Assembly (NCBI GenBank): GCA_964247055.1
Contig: OZ176056.1
Location: forward strand, 7,254,001 to 7,318,000
Length of the DNA: 64,000 bases
Source of the DNA: Paragordius varius
Taxonomy: Eukaryota; Nematomorpha
Direction of reading: 5' to 3'
Shown here piece after piece: positions 12,201-25,265 of this stretch. A program made the position numbers and the translations under genes. Position 1 is the first letter of the stretch. Each line of letters opens with the position of its first letter. The notes under the pieces were generated by a model. The model had not been told where the DNA came from. It worked only from the letters and a program-made list of their open reading frames with translations, and ran no database searches.

Positions 12201-15200
12201 AAACCATATTTTAGCTAAAAAAATTAAAAATAAATATGTTTAAAAGATACAATTAAGCTTTTTTGTGCGATTTTTATATATTATTTGCACTTCAAAAGTG
12301 TCTTATAGACTTCAAGTTGGTCCCTGAACAGTTCAAGTTGGTTTTTGAACATTTCAAGTTTGTCCTTGAACAGTTCAAGATGGTTTTTGAACATTTCATG
12401 TTGGTCTTTTGACTTTTTTGTTTTGTTTTTTTTTATCAATCAAATCGTATATCATTCATCCATTTTATCGTTTTTAACCTAGTTCCTATTATTTAACATA
12501 AATTTATCAATATCAACTTTTAATCATTCAAAAACCGTATATCTTTATTCATTTCTTAAAATATTTTGGATATATATAAGATTAGGTAATTAAAAAATAT
12601 ATAAAACAATTTTTCATTGAAATTAATAATTTAAAAAATTAATTTGAAACAAAAAAGTGGTTTTTAAATAAAAAAAATTTTTAAATGTATAAATACAGTA
12701 AAAGAAAGAATTATATTGCAAGAAAAAAAAGAAAAATTAAAAGAAAAAGATTAGCACATGAAAATTGTGTAAGTAGAAACAACAGAAATATTAAACAAGG
12801 GTCCTCTATGGTGTAATCATTAAAATTGTTTTTTTTAATTTGAAAAAAAGGTGTTGTTAAAGATATTTTTATATTTTTTTGCAAAACTATAAGTTATCTA
12901 GAGTTAATATGGTAATTAACCATCCAATCTACCTGATTAATTTATAACACAATACTGCATTTATATAAAAAAATTTGAATAATTATTAACTAGACCAATG
13001 TTGGTAAAAATAGCAACCAATTGAAATTAAACATTTTTTTGCTCGTTAATTGATTTTGCACAAATTTTTATGCCATATAAGCCATTGTGTTTATAAATTT
13101 AACCATATAAACTTTCTTGTCCTTGTTACTAAATAATAAACAATGTTAAGTAAAATGGGTTCATATTTTAGGTTTGTATAAAATTATATGAGATATAACT
13201 AATAAATAAGGCTAAAAAATAAAATGGTAAGTTGCAGTAAATCACAAAATATAATAAAGATATTTATAAAAATACCGCCTAAAAAAACATTTAGGGAGAA
13301 ACAATAAAAACCATGTTTGTAAATATTAATGCTACATTTAACAAAACAGATTGTAAATTCGAAATAATTTTTTAATGATTTTGATTTGCGTTCAACAATA
13401 TTTCATAGCAAAATCCACCATCAACAACATCTTGTTTTTTTTCAAATTTAGTAAAAAAACGCATATTTTTAATAATTACACCATGCGACCCTTTATAAAT
13501 ACATTCTGTTGTTTCTACTTAGACAATTTCCATGTGCTAATTTTTCTTTTTTTTTCCTAACTATATAATTCTTTCTTTTACTGTATATTATAAATAAAGA
13601 AAATTAGATTAAAAAATAAAAAATATATTAAGGACCAACTTGAAGTGTCCAAGGACCAACTTGAAGTGTTCAAGGAGACTCTTGAAGTGCAAATGGTATA
13701 TTATTAAACTAGACAACAAATTTTGACTTTTTATGTGTGCCATTTATTTAAATATATATTTTTATTACAACAGAGGACATAAAGAGACTTAAAAAAATCA
13801 GTCTAACACCTAAGAAATTTTTTTGGGATCAAAATTTCTTAGCCCCTATTTAACATTAAACTCGAAATAAATTTAATGATAGTAAGTCATTCGTGGCAAA
13901 AGAATTGTTGTCTAGCGTTATAATAGAAGACAAAATCGATATAATTTAAAAACAAATATATTAATTCATGCACATATATCTTAATTGTTAATTTAAATAT
14001 ATTATAAACCTTTAAAACATTTTGTAACGAAATGTCCATTGGAGTATTGGATATGATAAAAGGCGGGTCATTTACTAGGAATTCGTTTTTAATAAAATCA
14101 TCATTTTTTTCAGCCAATTTTTTTAAATTCTGTTGAGGAAATATAACACCAGGACTATCAATCATACTAATGTTTTGTTGCAGCTTTATGGTTTGGAGAT
14201 GTCTAAAGGGTAAAATATCAAAATAGGTTTAATGAAACGTTGAAACCAAAATTACTTTATAAGCCTAATTCCAATTAAAAAAATATTCTTTTTTCACAAA
14301 AATTAATAGCAATAAAGTTTAATTTTATCAGCACATTTCATAATAAATCCAAAAGCGTATTCTGTACATTAAAAAAATAAAACACATTTTAAATGAACCA
14401 ATTAAGCATATAAAAATAAAATTTAACCAAAATATTTTTCAACCATCTACAATAAAGGTAAAACATAAAATATTTCGGCCACAAATCATTAAACTGCAAT
14501 CCAATTTTTGCAGAAAAATATGTTTCAAAATTATTTTTTGCCATTTTTTTAAAAAAAACAAAAACCTAAACGGCCTAATATTATAAATATTAAATAATGG
14601 AAAAAAAATTATAAATGCAAACAACACATACTTTGTGATTCCAGGTATGGAGCCTTGTTCACAAACTTTTTTGCGTTTCATACTATTGATAAGACTACTT
14701 TTTCCAACATTAGGCATACCTAAAACCAATAATACGATTGCACAATATATATATATATATATATATATAAGAAAAATGGATCGATTATTTTACAATAATT
14801 TTATCAACCTTTAAGGGTTTTTTATCTCCCAACACAAGGAGATCGTTCTCCAAAATAATAATTTTATGTTAAATATTGTGATTTCGCATTTTAATTGGAT
14901 TAGTCTTTGAATGAATTTATAATTAAATTATGATTTCTGGATCATTATGGTAATCCCATCCCAAAACATAGTTAGTAAGTAAATATAGGGTATACCATTC
15001 TTTAAATTAATCAATTATATCTAAAATACTATAAACTTTTAAAAATCAAGGAAATAATAAGAAGATCTCAATCATTTAAATTAAATTCCAAAATTTCAAG
15101 CTTTTAAATGTCAAAAAGGAAAGGTAAGTCATCATTATAGGGATGTCTTGCGTTTATCAAGTTAGATAGTCAAACATTCTTAGTAAAAAATAACTATGGA

Positions 15201-17395
15201 ATCAAACCAAAAAACAATTAATCAATAAAACCAAAATAATTTGCTTATGAAAAAATATAATATATAGGAAAAAAGATGTTGTCTATTTTAATTACAAAAT
15301 GATAAATCATTACCATTTAAACGTATATTACAAAATTAATTTAATTTATAAAAATATAAAGGGGTTATTTGATAAAAAAGCAGTAAAAAAGAGGTCAATT
15401 TGCGAATAAACTCATTAAAAGTTTGATAATACTATGGAAATAAATGACACTTATAAATCTTTATCAAACAATCTCACTACATTATTAAATTTGTTGTACA
15501 TAATTTAAAACTTTTTTTAAAAAATATGCTAAATAAAACCTATTTTAAATTTTATAGAGCCACGATTTAAAGGTATTTAAATACTTTTAAGGTAAGTATG
15601 TAAAAATTAATAGAGTTATCATATGAAAAAACGTCAAGGATCTCTAAACACCGCTTCACATATGACCAGATATAAAACAATTATAAATGTATTATAAAAA
15701 TTAGAAAGAAATGTTTCACCACAAATGTGTTTACTTTAAAATTTACTATAATAGAAAAAACAAAAACCTTTTATAAAATTTTTCTTTACAAATAAAATTT
15801 ATATATAATATAAAAAAAATTTTTTTATCAAAACTTACCTACTACACCAATAATAAGTTCTTTGCGGCTTGTGAAAAGAGGTCCATTCCTGGCATAATTT
15901 GCAAAAAGATGCATTAACTGTTCTCTCCCAAATATGGTTGATGAGCTCTTTGGATTTAATTTATCGTCGCCCTAAAAAAATATTTAAATTTTGTAATATT
16001 ATACGGATGACTCTTTTGATTTAATAAATTATTAAATAAATGTTTTGCAAAAAAAATTCAAAATTGTTAGGATTGCAATTATTTTGAAATAGATATACCA
16101 TTTTATAAGCATATAAAGTGAAAAGTGCCTGTTCGGATAATTGTAATTCTTATATAACAAACATTTTGGATTAATACTTTATCTATGTTAAATTTAACCC
16201 CATAATAAATGTTACCAAATTTTTTTGCTGTTTTTGTTGACTGGCTTTGAATGGTATGGTTGGTGCCATACTCTTAAAATATTTTATCCATTCAATGTAA
16301 TTTTCTTTGGGTACCAAATCTAGTGCAAAAAAACGAAAAAATAATTTACAGTTTTATATTTGACACAAAGTTTTGGACATTACGATAAAAAGCAAATTAA
16401 TATATATATATATATATATATATGTATCATGCCATTTATGCAAAAACATCATTTTTTCAGCCAAAGACACCATTTTACAACCAAAAACAACAATTTTTAA
16501 AAATTAAAAAGATATCACATAATTATAAGGTATTTATTTAATTTTAAGTTAATATAATAAAGTTTTAGCGTTGAAAAATGATTTTTATTGTTTTATCATT
16601 AATGTTTAATGGTAAATTGATTGATTTTCAAATAAAATTTTTGACCATAAATTACATTATTTATTTATATTAATTTTACCACTTCAGTTTCACCTAATCA
16701 ATCTATACAATTTGCGCTTCAAGAGTAGCATGAAAGTTTAAAGTTATCCTTCGCTTATATTCCTTACATTTTTTGCAGTGAGCATACAACCTTTATTTTT
16801 GTATGTAATAATCTATTTTTTTAAACTAATATCTTTATTTATAAGTATTTTTTGAATCAAAATTAATATTTTCATAGATAGTAATAACAACTTTCTTTGT
16901 TTCAAACTTATTTTCTTTAATTAAAAATATTATAAATTTATTAATTTTTTTAACTAAATATACGATCAATAACCGACAAAACCTAATATTTTTTAATATA
17001 GTTAAATTGTTTAAAGAAAATAGGATATGAAAAAAGTGGGAATCACTTAAAAGTTGAGTTAACTAAAGAAAATAGGTTCAAATCGATAGTATAGATGTAG
17101 TTTCATTGCTTCATTAAATGTTAAAATCAAAATTAAAATATTGTAGTATTAACTTGAAGTGTTCTTGGACCAACTTTAAATTTTCAAGGACGATCTTGAA
17201 GCGCAAATTGTGTTTATTATTGTAAAAGAAAAAAATAATATAAAATAATGTAATTTATGGGCAAAATTAAAGTGTTTGAAATTAATCATACCATCAAATA
17301 TTGATAATAAAACATATTAATTCTACACTAAAATGTTGTCTTTGGTTGAAAAATGTTGCGTTTGCTTGAAAAATGTTGCATTCGGTTGAAAAAAA

Positions 17396-17436
<41 letters not shown>

Positions 17437-18868
17437 GCAGAAATTATATTTCATATATGATTGAGATCAACTAGTTTAAAAGTTTAATAAGATATAAATA
17501 AATATAAAATAATGGGTTTAAAATTGTAAAAATATTATTTTAATTAATAAATTAAATATATAATATGCGCATGTAAACATTATTAAATATAAATTTTACA
17601 TTTGTGTAATAATAATGGTTGGACATACCTATTAACTGTATTTTAAATATAAATCAGTATAAACCAATTATCTAAGCCCAAATTTTAACCTTAAACGGAA
17701 TTTCACAATAATTCATATGGAATTTTAACTTTTAATGCGTTTTAAAGCCAGAAGATATATTCTTACTTTTTAATTTACAGACAAAACAAAAATATCGATT
17801 ATGTTTGTACATACAAAAAGATATCATTTTAAACCATTTTGAATAATCGTAAGATTTTCGGTCGAAAATAGAATTAAGAATATGTAGGCGATTTTATTAT
17901 AAAGTTTTTGAAGATATTAAAAAAAAATTATAGTTCTTTTTTAAAAAACACATTGTCTTTTAAATTTTAAGTTTTTATCTGCATAAATTTAATAACTCTA
18001 TAGTTTATCAGAGAAATAAAAATAAATACCAATCTTGTTTAGCACAATAATTAAACGTTTTTGTCCTTCATGTAGCGTTGTAATGAGATTTGATAGATTA
18101 AAACAGGCACTCGTACCTAGGGGATCTCTGGCATCAAGAACCAATAGTATAACATTTGCTTGTTTTAATACCTAAAATTATAATAAAATACAGATATACA
18201 TATATATATATATATATAATTTTTGTTTAAACTTGATGGCAAAATCTAAAAATATTTTGATATCAAAAAACAATCATATTTTAAATAATTATCCCATTAT
18301 AATAATGTTATAGAATGCTAAACAAGGAATAGAATTGGTGAAAACGTTACTTTTTATTGCTCTTTATACTATAAATTTATGTTAAAAAATATATGAAATG
18401 GATGTGCAATGATATACTACCGTATTAAAATGTCCACCGTATGTAGTTTTAGTTTTTTCCTTAATTATTTCAGTATTTCGCGCTGTTACTTCTGTAGTTT
18501 TAGCCTTTTTAAGTTTTTTCTCTAATTTTATCTATTTGAAAATAAATGGTGAGAATACTTGCTCCTTGACTTCCATCGCCTTATTTAGAAGTTCTTCCTT
18601 ATAAGGATATGAATTTGGAATAGTGTATTCATCAATTTTGCGCTTTCTTTGACTGTTCTTTGTGGAATTTTTCAAATTGTTAGCTTTTTTGACCTTTTTA
18701 TGATGTTCAGCAATCTATAATTATATTTCGATAAACCTTGTGACGAATTTTATATTTGGTGGCACATGTCATTCTTTTGCTCTTTTTTTCTACAAAAATT
18801 ATTTTTAATAAATAGATATAAATAAAATAAAAAAATATTATAATCTTACTGAAAAATTTTTTGACCAT
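9240..18868 (-). CDS. GNL3: Nucleostemin-family nucleolar GTPase
   Basis: A 475-residue protein from 12 exons: 18868-18850, 18789-18737, 18714-18559, 18531-18421, 18171-18030, 16319-16216, 15971-15839, 14719-14632, 14202-14010, 12159-12091, 11724-11504, 9378-9240. The N-terminus has the basic Grn1-like motif (KSKRMTC, YKI, EHHKK, residues 8-31). The circularly permuted GTPase follows: DARDP (126-130), NKID (158-161), G1 GMPNVGKSS (240-248), PGITK (265-269), DSPG (284-287). The family signature [13 protein letters not shown] and DWNQGKIPY come near the end. The acidic C-terminal tail of vertebrate homologues is mostly absent. The family works in the nucleolus in ribosome biogenesis and growth control. 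Phase agrees at all 11 junctions (introns 22-2125 nt). Whether it is closer to GNL3 or GNL3L is unresolved. Confidence 0.94.
9413..9706. repeat. Foldback element F1 (GNL3 intron 11)
   Basis: Both ends carry tandem, inverted copies of a motif like TTCAAGTTGGTCCTTGAACA. The outer ends resemble CAATTTGCACTTCAAG and its reverse complement. Length is about 0.3 kb with no coding. It starts about 32 nt from the 3' splice site of the intron. Confidence 0.65.
10235..11340 (-). pseudogene. mariner-type DNA transposon fossil (GNL3 intron 11)
   Basis: On the minus strand around 10877-10695 the translation reads [13 protein letters not shown]...[11 protein letters not shown]...[16 protein letters not shown]. 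These are the central block of mariner transposases, including the first catalytic Asp after TG. Upstream fragments (YDLKSKIT) and downstream NQRPEW are also recognisable. The frame is closed by many stops and the terminal repeats are not clear, so the limits are approximate. It is clearly dead. Confidence 0.78.
12283..13695. repeat. Foldback element F2 (GNL3 intron 9)
   Basis: A 1.4-kb imperfect palindrome. The left end ATTTGCACTTCAA is followed by at least four alternating copies of a roughly 25-bp TTCAAGTTGGT..TTGAACA unit. The right end mirrors it (CTTGAAGTGCAAAT). The inner arms also pair: the stretch at about 12690-12850 recurs reversed at about 13430-13590. No coding seen. Confidence 0.75.
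13707..13917. mobile_element. Harbinger-like MITE, short copy (GNL3 intron 9)
   Basis: Terminal inverted repeats AACTAGACAAC / GTTGTCTAGCG flanked by TTA on both sides (13704-13706, 13918-13920), the three-base target typical of PIF/Harbinger elements. It shares ends with the longer copy at 29751-30865 and sits a few bases from foldback F2. Length is 211 bp with no coding. Confidence 0.7.
14745..14769. repeat. (TA)n microsatellite by a splice acceptor
   Basis: About 12 AT units in GNL3 intron 7, roughly 25 nt upstream of the 3' splice site of exon 8. Similar (TA)n tracts occur at about 18199-18219, 21342-21363, 24669-24689, 32216-32243, 36508-36531, 37417-37439 and 60429-60458. Confidence 0.85.
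16430..17399. mobile_element. Family G element with nested foldback F3 (GNL3 intron 5)
   Basis: The left end has repeats of a CAAAAACAACATTTTT-type motif. The right end has the reverse (TTGAAAAATGTTGCGTTTG, repeated). The element lies between two long (TA)n tracts (16399-16424 and 17401-17433). In its middle is foldback F3, 16708-17210, with ends CAATTTGCGCTTCAAG / CTTGAAGCGCAAATTG. No coding. The TA tracts may be the insertion target. Confidence 0.65.
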
Positions 18869-19220
18869 GCTTGAAATATGAAGGCGTGCAAATATCCGGT
18901 GATATTTTATAATTTGAATTTATTAACTTTTTTCACGGGGCACGATATAACAAAAATTAAAACAAGCATGAAAATCATATCATAAACTAGAAATTAAGAT
19001 TAGCACATCAAGTAGAAAAAAAGTTTTAACAAAATATTATTTTTCATGAGATAGCTTATGACCAGCGAATTCATTTGCCGTAAAAAAATTTATTTGTTTA
19101 CGACCTTTGAAATATTGAGAAAAAATCGGAATCAAAAAGTGTAAATTAAAGAAAATTGAGATATTATGGTTTTTTTATTATTTTAAGAGATATTTTCAAT
19201 TTATAAATAGCATAAAATTA
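18869..19220. other. 5' flank of GNL3
   Basis: About 350 bp of AT-rich DNA between the GNL3 start codon and the long-TIR element. It should contain the GNL3 promoter. No specific motif is evident. Confidence 0.4.
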
Positions 19221-20041
19221 CATTGTGCAACAAAATATGGGGTCAATTTTCTAAATATTTTCTGATTCCTTATAGTATTGTGATCAGATTTGCGTAAAAA
19301 TTTTTTTACTTACCCAGCTCGTTTTCGAGATATGGGACTTTTTCAATATTTGGACATATCCAAAATTTTCTTGTTTGTAATTATTTTTCGCTATGTAAAC
19401 AAATAATATCTGGCTCACATAAATATTTTTACAAGAAATTACCAATTTATCTTCAAAATAAAAAAATTTACCCAAAATATCCAATACTTTTTATTTTAGG
19501 GGGCCAAAACCCTCAAAAATTGGGTAACTTAACATTTTTTTACACAAATATTTTTTATCAATTTATTAAATCAAAACAAACTTTATTATATGTTCTTGGA
19601 TGTTAATGATGTTTGTTTAAGTATAAATATCAATTTGTAATAGCTTTGTTGACTTTTATTTAAAAAATAAATTTAATTTTTACATCTTTTTTGCTGTTTA
19701 TTTATGTAAAAAAAGCTAAATTTTACTCAGCTGCATATAATATATTCTTTATTTCATATGATATTTTTAAATATTTCCCACACTTAAATATACTCCATAT
19801 CAGTTTTTTCATCAAGAAATATTATTATATACCCAAAATGTACAAAAAATATAATTACTACCCAAGTATATATTAATTTTAGGATGGATAAAAATATTGT
19901 TTGCCATATATGTGGATAATACACAAAAAAACTAATAGTATAAACATTACCACTTACATAAAAAACTATTTTTTTATATTATTGCTAACCTAGATTTGGG
20001 CCCCGAACACTGTATCTCGGACATGTAGCATTAGTTTAGGA

Positions 20042-20401
20042 GCATGGTACCACAAAACCGGACCTGGACTCCCTTGGGGTATCCCTATGATATGGCGAGA
20101 GCCAAAATCTCATTCTGAATGTTACTTTTGTGCAGTTCCAAAACCATTTCTTATTAACATTACCAAAAAAAACAAAAAACCTATCGAATATCCAAACTTT
20201 TCCTGTGCAATTCGTCCTGTTTATCATTCCATTGACCTTCCCGTACCTTCATCTCCAACCATTCATATCGATTTATTTGATATGATGGATGATACTGATT
20301 TGGAATTTTATCATCAAGATATAAAGGACACTAATAAATTAAGTGGCACTGAGGTGATATCCCTAATCAAAAAATTGCATCTCTCAAAACGGTATTTTTA
20401 G
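20042..20401 (+). pseudogene. WREP/CYFC-motif ORF of a mobile element
   Basis: The plus-strand reading contains LPWGIPMIWREP, ECYFC, IEYPNFSCAIRPVYH and LPVPSSP, and closes with LSGTEVISLIKKLHLSK, over about 115 residues. This order is familiar from predicted proteins found in many copies in invertebrate genomes, generally in mobile-element contexts. The fragment is probably an exon or a truncated end of a longer protein. Its molecular role is unknown to me. It stands between the inverted arms of the surrounding element and has no recognisable neighbour of its own. Confidence 0.6.
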
Positions 20402-20843
20402 AAAACCCTTCGAAAAAACCTATCAAAACAATATAAATTTAATTTGCGATTATATATATATGAATAAATAAATTATTTTATTTTTTCTACACCTAATTTA
20501 CTTTATTTAAAGTCTAGATTAAATTATCCGTGTCTTAACATCTCTACACCAAAATATATTCTAAATATTCACTCTAATAACTGATTATAATTAGGATTTG
20601 CATATAGTTCAATATATTATGATGAAATCATTTATTAATGGTATTATATTTTATTTAAACGTTTTTGATAAGATATGGCATATCCAATTTTCTCTGCACA
20701 GTCGTCCATATTAAAAGTTAATCTATTAGCTGATGTGATATACAAATTGTTGCGATTGGGTACTTTGTCATGGTAATATAACTATCTGATCGATATATTG
20801 TTTTTATAAGAATGTATGAAAGAAATCAATAAAATACTTTTAT

Positions 20844-21020
20844 ATGGCAGACGCCAAAATCGAATTGGTAAATAATTTTAAATACTTGGGCGATGTCATA
20901 CATTGCCTAGGTAGAATAAACCAATCAGTTAAATATGAATCCCAACAGGCTGGGGTAAAATATTATTTACTTAAATTTATGTTTAAAAATAAACACATAT
21001 CAGCAAAAAACAAAGGTTTG
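20844..21020 (+). pseudogene. LINE ORF2 C-terminal fragment
   Basis: The translation (ELVNNFKYLGDVI...GRINQSVK) matches the post-RT region of the LINE at 8130-8300 (VDQFTYLGDVI...GHITGAIRK). It is a short remnant inside the long-TIR element, from an insertion or capture. Confidence 0.75.
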
Positions 21021-22324
21021 ATTAGAGTTGTTGATAAGCGACAATTAAATTAAATGAAACGTTAACGACAAAAAACTATAATTTAACCGAAGAGACGATA
21101 ACTTAAATAAAATTTATAAGAATATATGGTTAAAATTATTAAAAATATAATTTAGCATTGAGGGTGCTTTCCTTTGATTTCCCTGTGGCATACGTACTGT
21201 TCCCTAAACAACTGAAATTTTATGGGTGATTCAACTTTAATTAAAAAAGAATTCATTTCTGAGTATCGTAAAACTTCATCAGGGTAATAAGCTTCTTTAG
21301 AATACACTCTTGACAAAGAGGGAATCATCCATATCCCTAAAGTATATATATATATATATATAATGTATTTGATGGTATCAAGGTGTGTTCTTCTCTTATC
21401 CAAAAGGCAAACGATTTTTCCGATTCAGAATTCAATTACAAATTTATATAAGAATCATTGTCCATTCCATATTTTTTTAAAATATTTAAAAATGAAGCAA
21501 ACGAATCAACATATCTGACACCATATATGGTCAAAATTTAAAAATTTCAGATGAAAAAATGAAATTAGTATTTACAGCTGAGTAAATTAAATCATTTTTT
21601 ACATAAGAAAAGCAACAAAAAAGCTGTAAAAATTAAATTTATTTTTAAAAATTAAAGTCCACAAAGCTATTACAAAGTGATATTTATATTTAAACAAACA
21701 TTATTAACATCCAAGAACATATAATAAAGTTTGTTTTGATTTAATAAATTGATAAAAAATATTTGTGTGAAAAAATGTTAAGTTACCCAATTTGTGAGGG
21801 TTTTTGCCCCCTAAAACAAAAAGTATTGGATATTTTGAGTAAATTTTTAATTTATTTTGAAGATAAATTGGTAATTTCTTGTAAAAATACTTATGTAAGC
21901 CACATATTATTTGTTTACATAGCGAAAACTATTTACAAACAAGAAAATTTTGGATATCTCCAAATATGGAAAAAGTCCCATATCTCGAAAACGAGCTGGG
22001 TAAGTAAAAAAATTTTTTGCGCAAATCCGATCACAATACTATAAGGAATCAGAAAATATTTAGAAAATCGAGTCCAGAAAAAGTTGTGTCACAGTGTTAT
22101 ATTAGGGTTTGTATTGCAGTTACAGATGACGTTTTTTAACATACTTAAAAGACAAAAAATGTTTATGAAACTATTTTTAAAAATATTTTTTAAATTATTA
22201 TGAGTGTATTTACTGTTTTTTTGGAATCTGACATGAGCGAGAGTTAATATGTTTATAAATTAAGCATATATAGTTAATGTAGCGCAATATCAACCAATAA
22301 TTCGTTACCCAAGTAAAATATTAA

Positions 22325-22904
22325 CACTTCGATTCAATTTGGGGTATCTAAATACCCCAGACAAAATTTGAGTTAGGATTTTTTAAAAACTACTGAAGGA
22401 AACGGTCCCAATTTAAATTTATGCTTCTATCCCAAACAAAATTATATAAATATGCCAAAATATCTAAATAAAATTTTGTCTTGAAAAAAAAAGTTCCATG
22501 TCAAACTACTTCGACGCCATTTTTATTTTACAAAATTTTTGCAAAATATCGTCTTCAAATTTTAAGGGTAAAATTAAAGCTATTTTTTTATTTAAATCAC
22601 ATCTAACATTGATATAAATAGAAAAAGAGGTTTATTCCGTAGTATTTTACAATTTTACCATTCCACACATGTCACGTTCACAAAATTTCTACCTCTCAGT
22701 TTTAGCTAAAAATAAGTAATATCAAGTGTTTTTGATTAAAAAATTTTTTATATATCGATTTATTAATGTTATATAGGTGCAAAATTTTGCCATGGTTTTG
22801 ATTCCTTCCATATTTTTTGAAAATTTAATTTTAAACAAGCCTGGGGTATCCAATTACCTCAATTTTAATTGAAGGACTAAGATGAATGTGTTGTATCCAA
22901 ATTT
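22325..22904 (+). mobile_element. TTAA-flanked MITE T1
   Basis: The left end CACTTCGATTCAATTTGGGG follows TTAA. The right end carries GGGGTATCCAATTACC and ...GTATCCAAAT before TTAA. Both ends hold a TGGGGTATC..AAxTACCCCA palindrome. Six copies are in the window (others: 26114-26662, 26902-27473, 43620-44178, 47000-47543, 47585-48156). TTAA targets recall piggyBac-like elements. No coding. Confidence 0.7.
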
Positions 22905-23282
22905 TAATATAGTTTAATAATTTTTTAGTATGTTGAAGCAATGCCATTTTTAAACTTAGATAATATACAATCCCTAACTATATCATTTTAGTCTGATGTA
23001 TATTATAAACATCTCCTTGTATGACAATATACCAGATAAGTTTAATTATCCCTATTCTTTTTGAACGATTTTCTTTTGTCGTCAGCAAATGCAAATGAAT
23101 TGGCTTGCCAAAAGCCTATTATGTAAAAAAACTAAACCTCTTTTTGCACACAGCGCGTATGCAAGCGATACTGTGTTATATTTATTTTATTGGGTATTTA
23201 TCATTAGAATAATAGGAATCCTGTTTCCTATAGCCATTTTTTAAGACCTCATGTACTTTTGGGGTAGTTTTATACCCTAGAC

Positions 23283-24573
23283 CAGGGCTTCTTAAACTTT
23301 TGTAGTAATTGACCATATATCTGTCCCTAATTAAAGTTAATATTCAACTATCATTGGATTTATTTTACGATTTTCGTTTTACGAAATCATCGTTAAAAGT
23401 TTTCATTTGAAATTGTGTTCATACAACTGTGATCAAGATAAATAAATCATTTGTGGTCCCTCTTTAAAGGAAAGAATGATATTATACTAATTCCCCAGAA
23501 ATGTGTTTAACTGAACTCATATCGCTTCTTATGTTTTTTAAAAACTAGCTCCAACGCCTATTTTGTATGGCGTGTCAGTTTTAAACCGATTGACTACCAT
23601 AGACCAATATAAAAAAAAGCGCTGAGTTAAAATCTTTGCCTTTAGAAAATATTTAGAATCATCGTTGATACCATCGTCTCATGGGTTATTCGAAAAAATA
23701 CCTCAAAACTAAATCGGTGTGAGATGGCGTTTGAGAGCATAAAGGCCCCAAATTAACGGCTAATAAAAAACCCGACCTTGATTTTTACCTAGTTACGGAT
23801 AATATTTCGAGCTTTTAATGAGCTCATATGCCTTCATAAATTTTCTGTAAATTAGCTCCAATATATCGTGGCGCAATTTTAGCTGCTATCTGTTTACCCA
23901 GCAGCCAATATTAAAATAACGCAAGACTAAAATTTTTGCCTAACTGAGAATAACTCGAATCCTCAGTGAATTTTACGGTCCTTACCCTGGGCAAAAATTT
24001 TTAGTTTTTTTGAAAAAAGTGGCATTTTACGAGCTGAACGGATAAGAAAAGATAAATCAAAAAAGTAATCCTACTAGGTTCGGCGCAATCGAAAAATGGT
24101 AAAAATAATCATATTTGACATCGAATAGTCCAACACGTTTTCCGGAAAATTATATCAAAGACACGATTTTTGTGGAGGTGTTTTCAAAAAAAACCGTTTT
24201 TAACACGAGGTGGGCCTGAAATGGGGGCCTAATTAAAAAAGGGCGAAGCTATTGTCCAGTTCATTAATGATTATTCTTAACATTTGGATTTGAATGAATC
24301 CGGTTTTCTGGAAACAGATCACTAATCCGGCATTTTCCATTTTTATAAATATATAGATTATAATGATTGGAATAGAAATGCTGGTATATACAATCTTTCC
24401 GAACAAGAAGATTTTATGATATATTTATTTACGATGATTGTTATTTTTCTTTATAACAATAATTTTACAAGTTAAAAAACATTTTTTATTAAATTTATTT
24501 TTATCCTTCGCGACCCCATAATTTTGCTACGCGACCCCAAATGGGGTCGCGACCCATAGTTTAAGAAGCCCTG
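23283..24573. mobile_element. hAT-like element carrying a reversed Helitron fragment
   Basis: Ends CAGGGCTTCTTAAACTTTTG and CATAGTTTAAGAAGCCCTG are inverted repeats of hAT (Charlie-like) type. Imperfect 8-bp duplications flank them (CCCTAGAC / TCCTAGAG, 6 of 8). Most of the interior (about 23325-24357, minus strand) is a Helitron copy whose 5' TC end is at 24357 and whose 3' end is missing. Confidence 0.72.
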
Positions 24574-24934
24574 TCCTAGAGCGAGAATTCTTATTATCTC
24601 AAAACAGGGCGTTTAAAACATAGCTTCTCGTGCCTCATTTTTTAATCACAAAACTCGGGGGGTTGCATTAAATATATATATATATATATGAGTATTTATG
24701 ATACGGAATTTATTATATTATTATAAGCACAAACTGAAAAATGCAAACATAAATTATCATTTTTTCTAGTTCTTGCCAATTGGTTAAACCTATTTAGAAA
24801 ATTAAGTAAATATTTATATTTCGTGAGCATTATTTTACAATTTATGGTTCAATTCTCGGGCCGCATACGTTCCGCAGGTGGTATCATTGGCCACTCTTGT
24901 TGGCGCATTTATAATAATTTTTAAAAATTAAAAT

Positions 24935-25265
24935 TAAAAAAAAATCCTCATCGCAAACTTTTCGCTGCCATATTTCTAGAAATTTTAAATCCCAAATGCA
25001 ACGGACAAATAAATGTATATTATGGTTAAAAAATGTAAATAACTCTAAGAAGCTTTCAGGCTACATCTAAACAGCAAAAACTTGATAGATTTTTATTTTA
25101 ATATCAGCTGTTGGTTTCAATCGTTTTTTGGAGCTGTCTCAATTCTAGACTCTGAAGTCACAAAAATAAATAAAAAAGTTTTTTTTCTAATACACAGAAT
25201 GGTTGTTTAAATTTTGACTAAAATAACAATCTGTGGTTTATCTTTGGGGTATAAGACTATCCCAA
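24935..25265 (+). repeat. Repeat family C, copy 1
   Basis: It shares a recognisable order of motifs with 45655-45915: CAAATAAATGTATATTATGG, then ATCAGCTGTT, then a region with a GGGGTA..TA..CCC palindrome. A third, more diverged likeness is at about 25640-25860. Limits and class are unknown. No coding. Confidence 0.5.

Larger units (their letters stand above)
19221..22096. mobile_element. DNA element with about 0.5-kb terminal inverted repeats
   Basis: The arms at about 19221-19735 and 21555-22096 are reverse complements over most of their length, with tips CATTGTG / CACAGTG. TTA lies on each side, a possible 3-bp target duplication. The centre holds an ORF with the WREP/CYFC signature (20042-20401) and a short LINE fragment (20844-21020). 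A minus-strand reading of about 83 codons at 21152-21403 was not recognised. The superfamily is uncertain. No transposase was identified. Confidence 0.75.
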
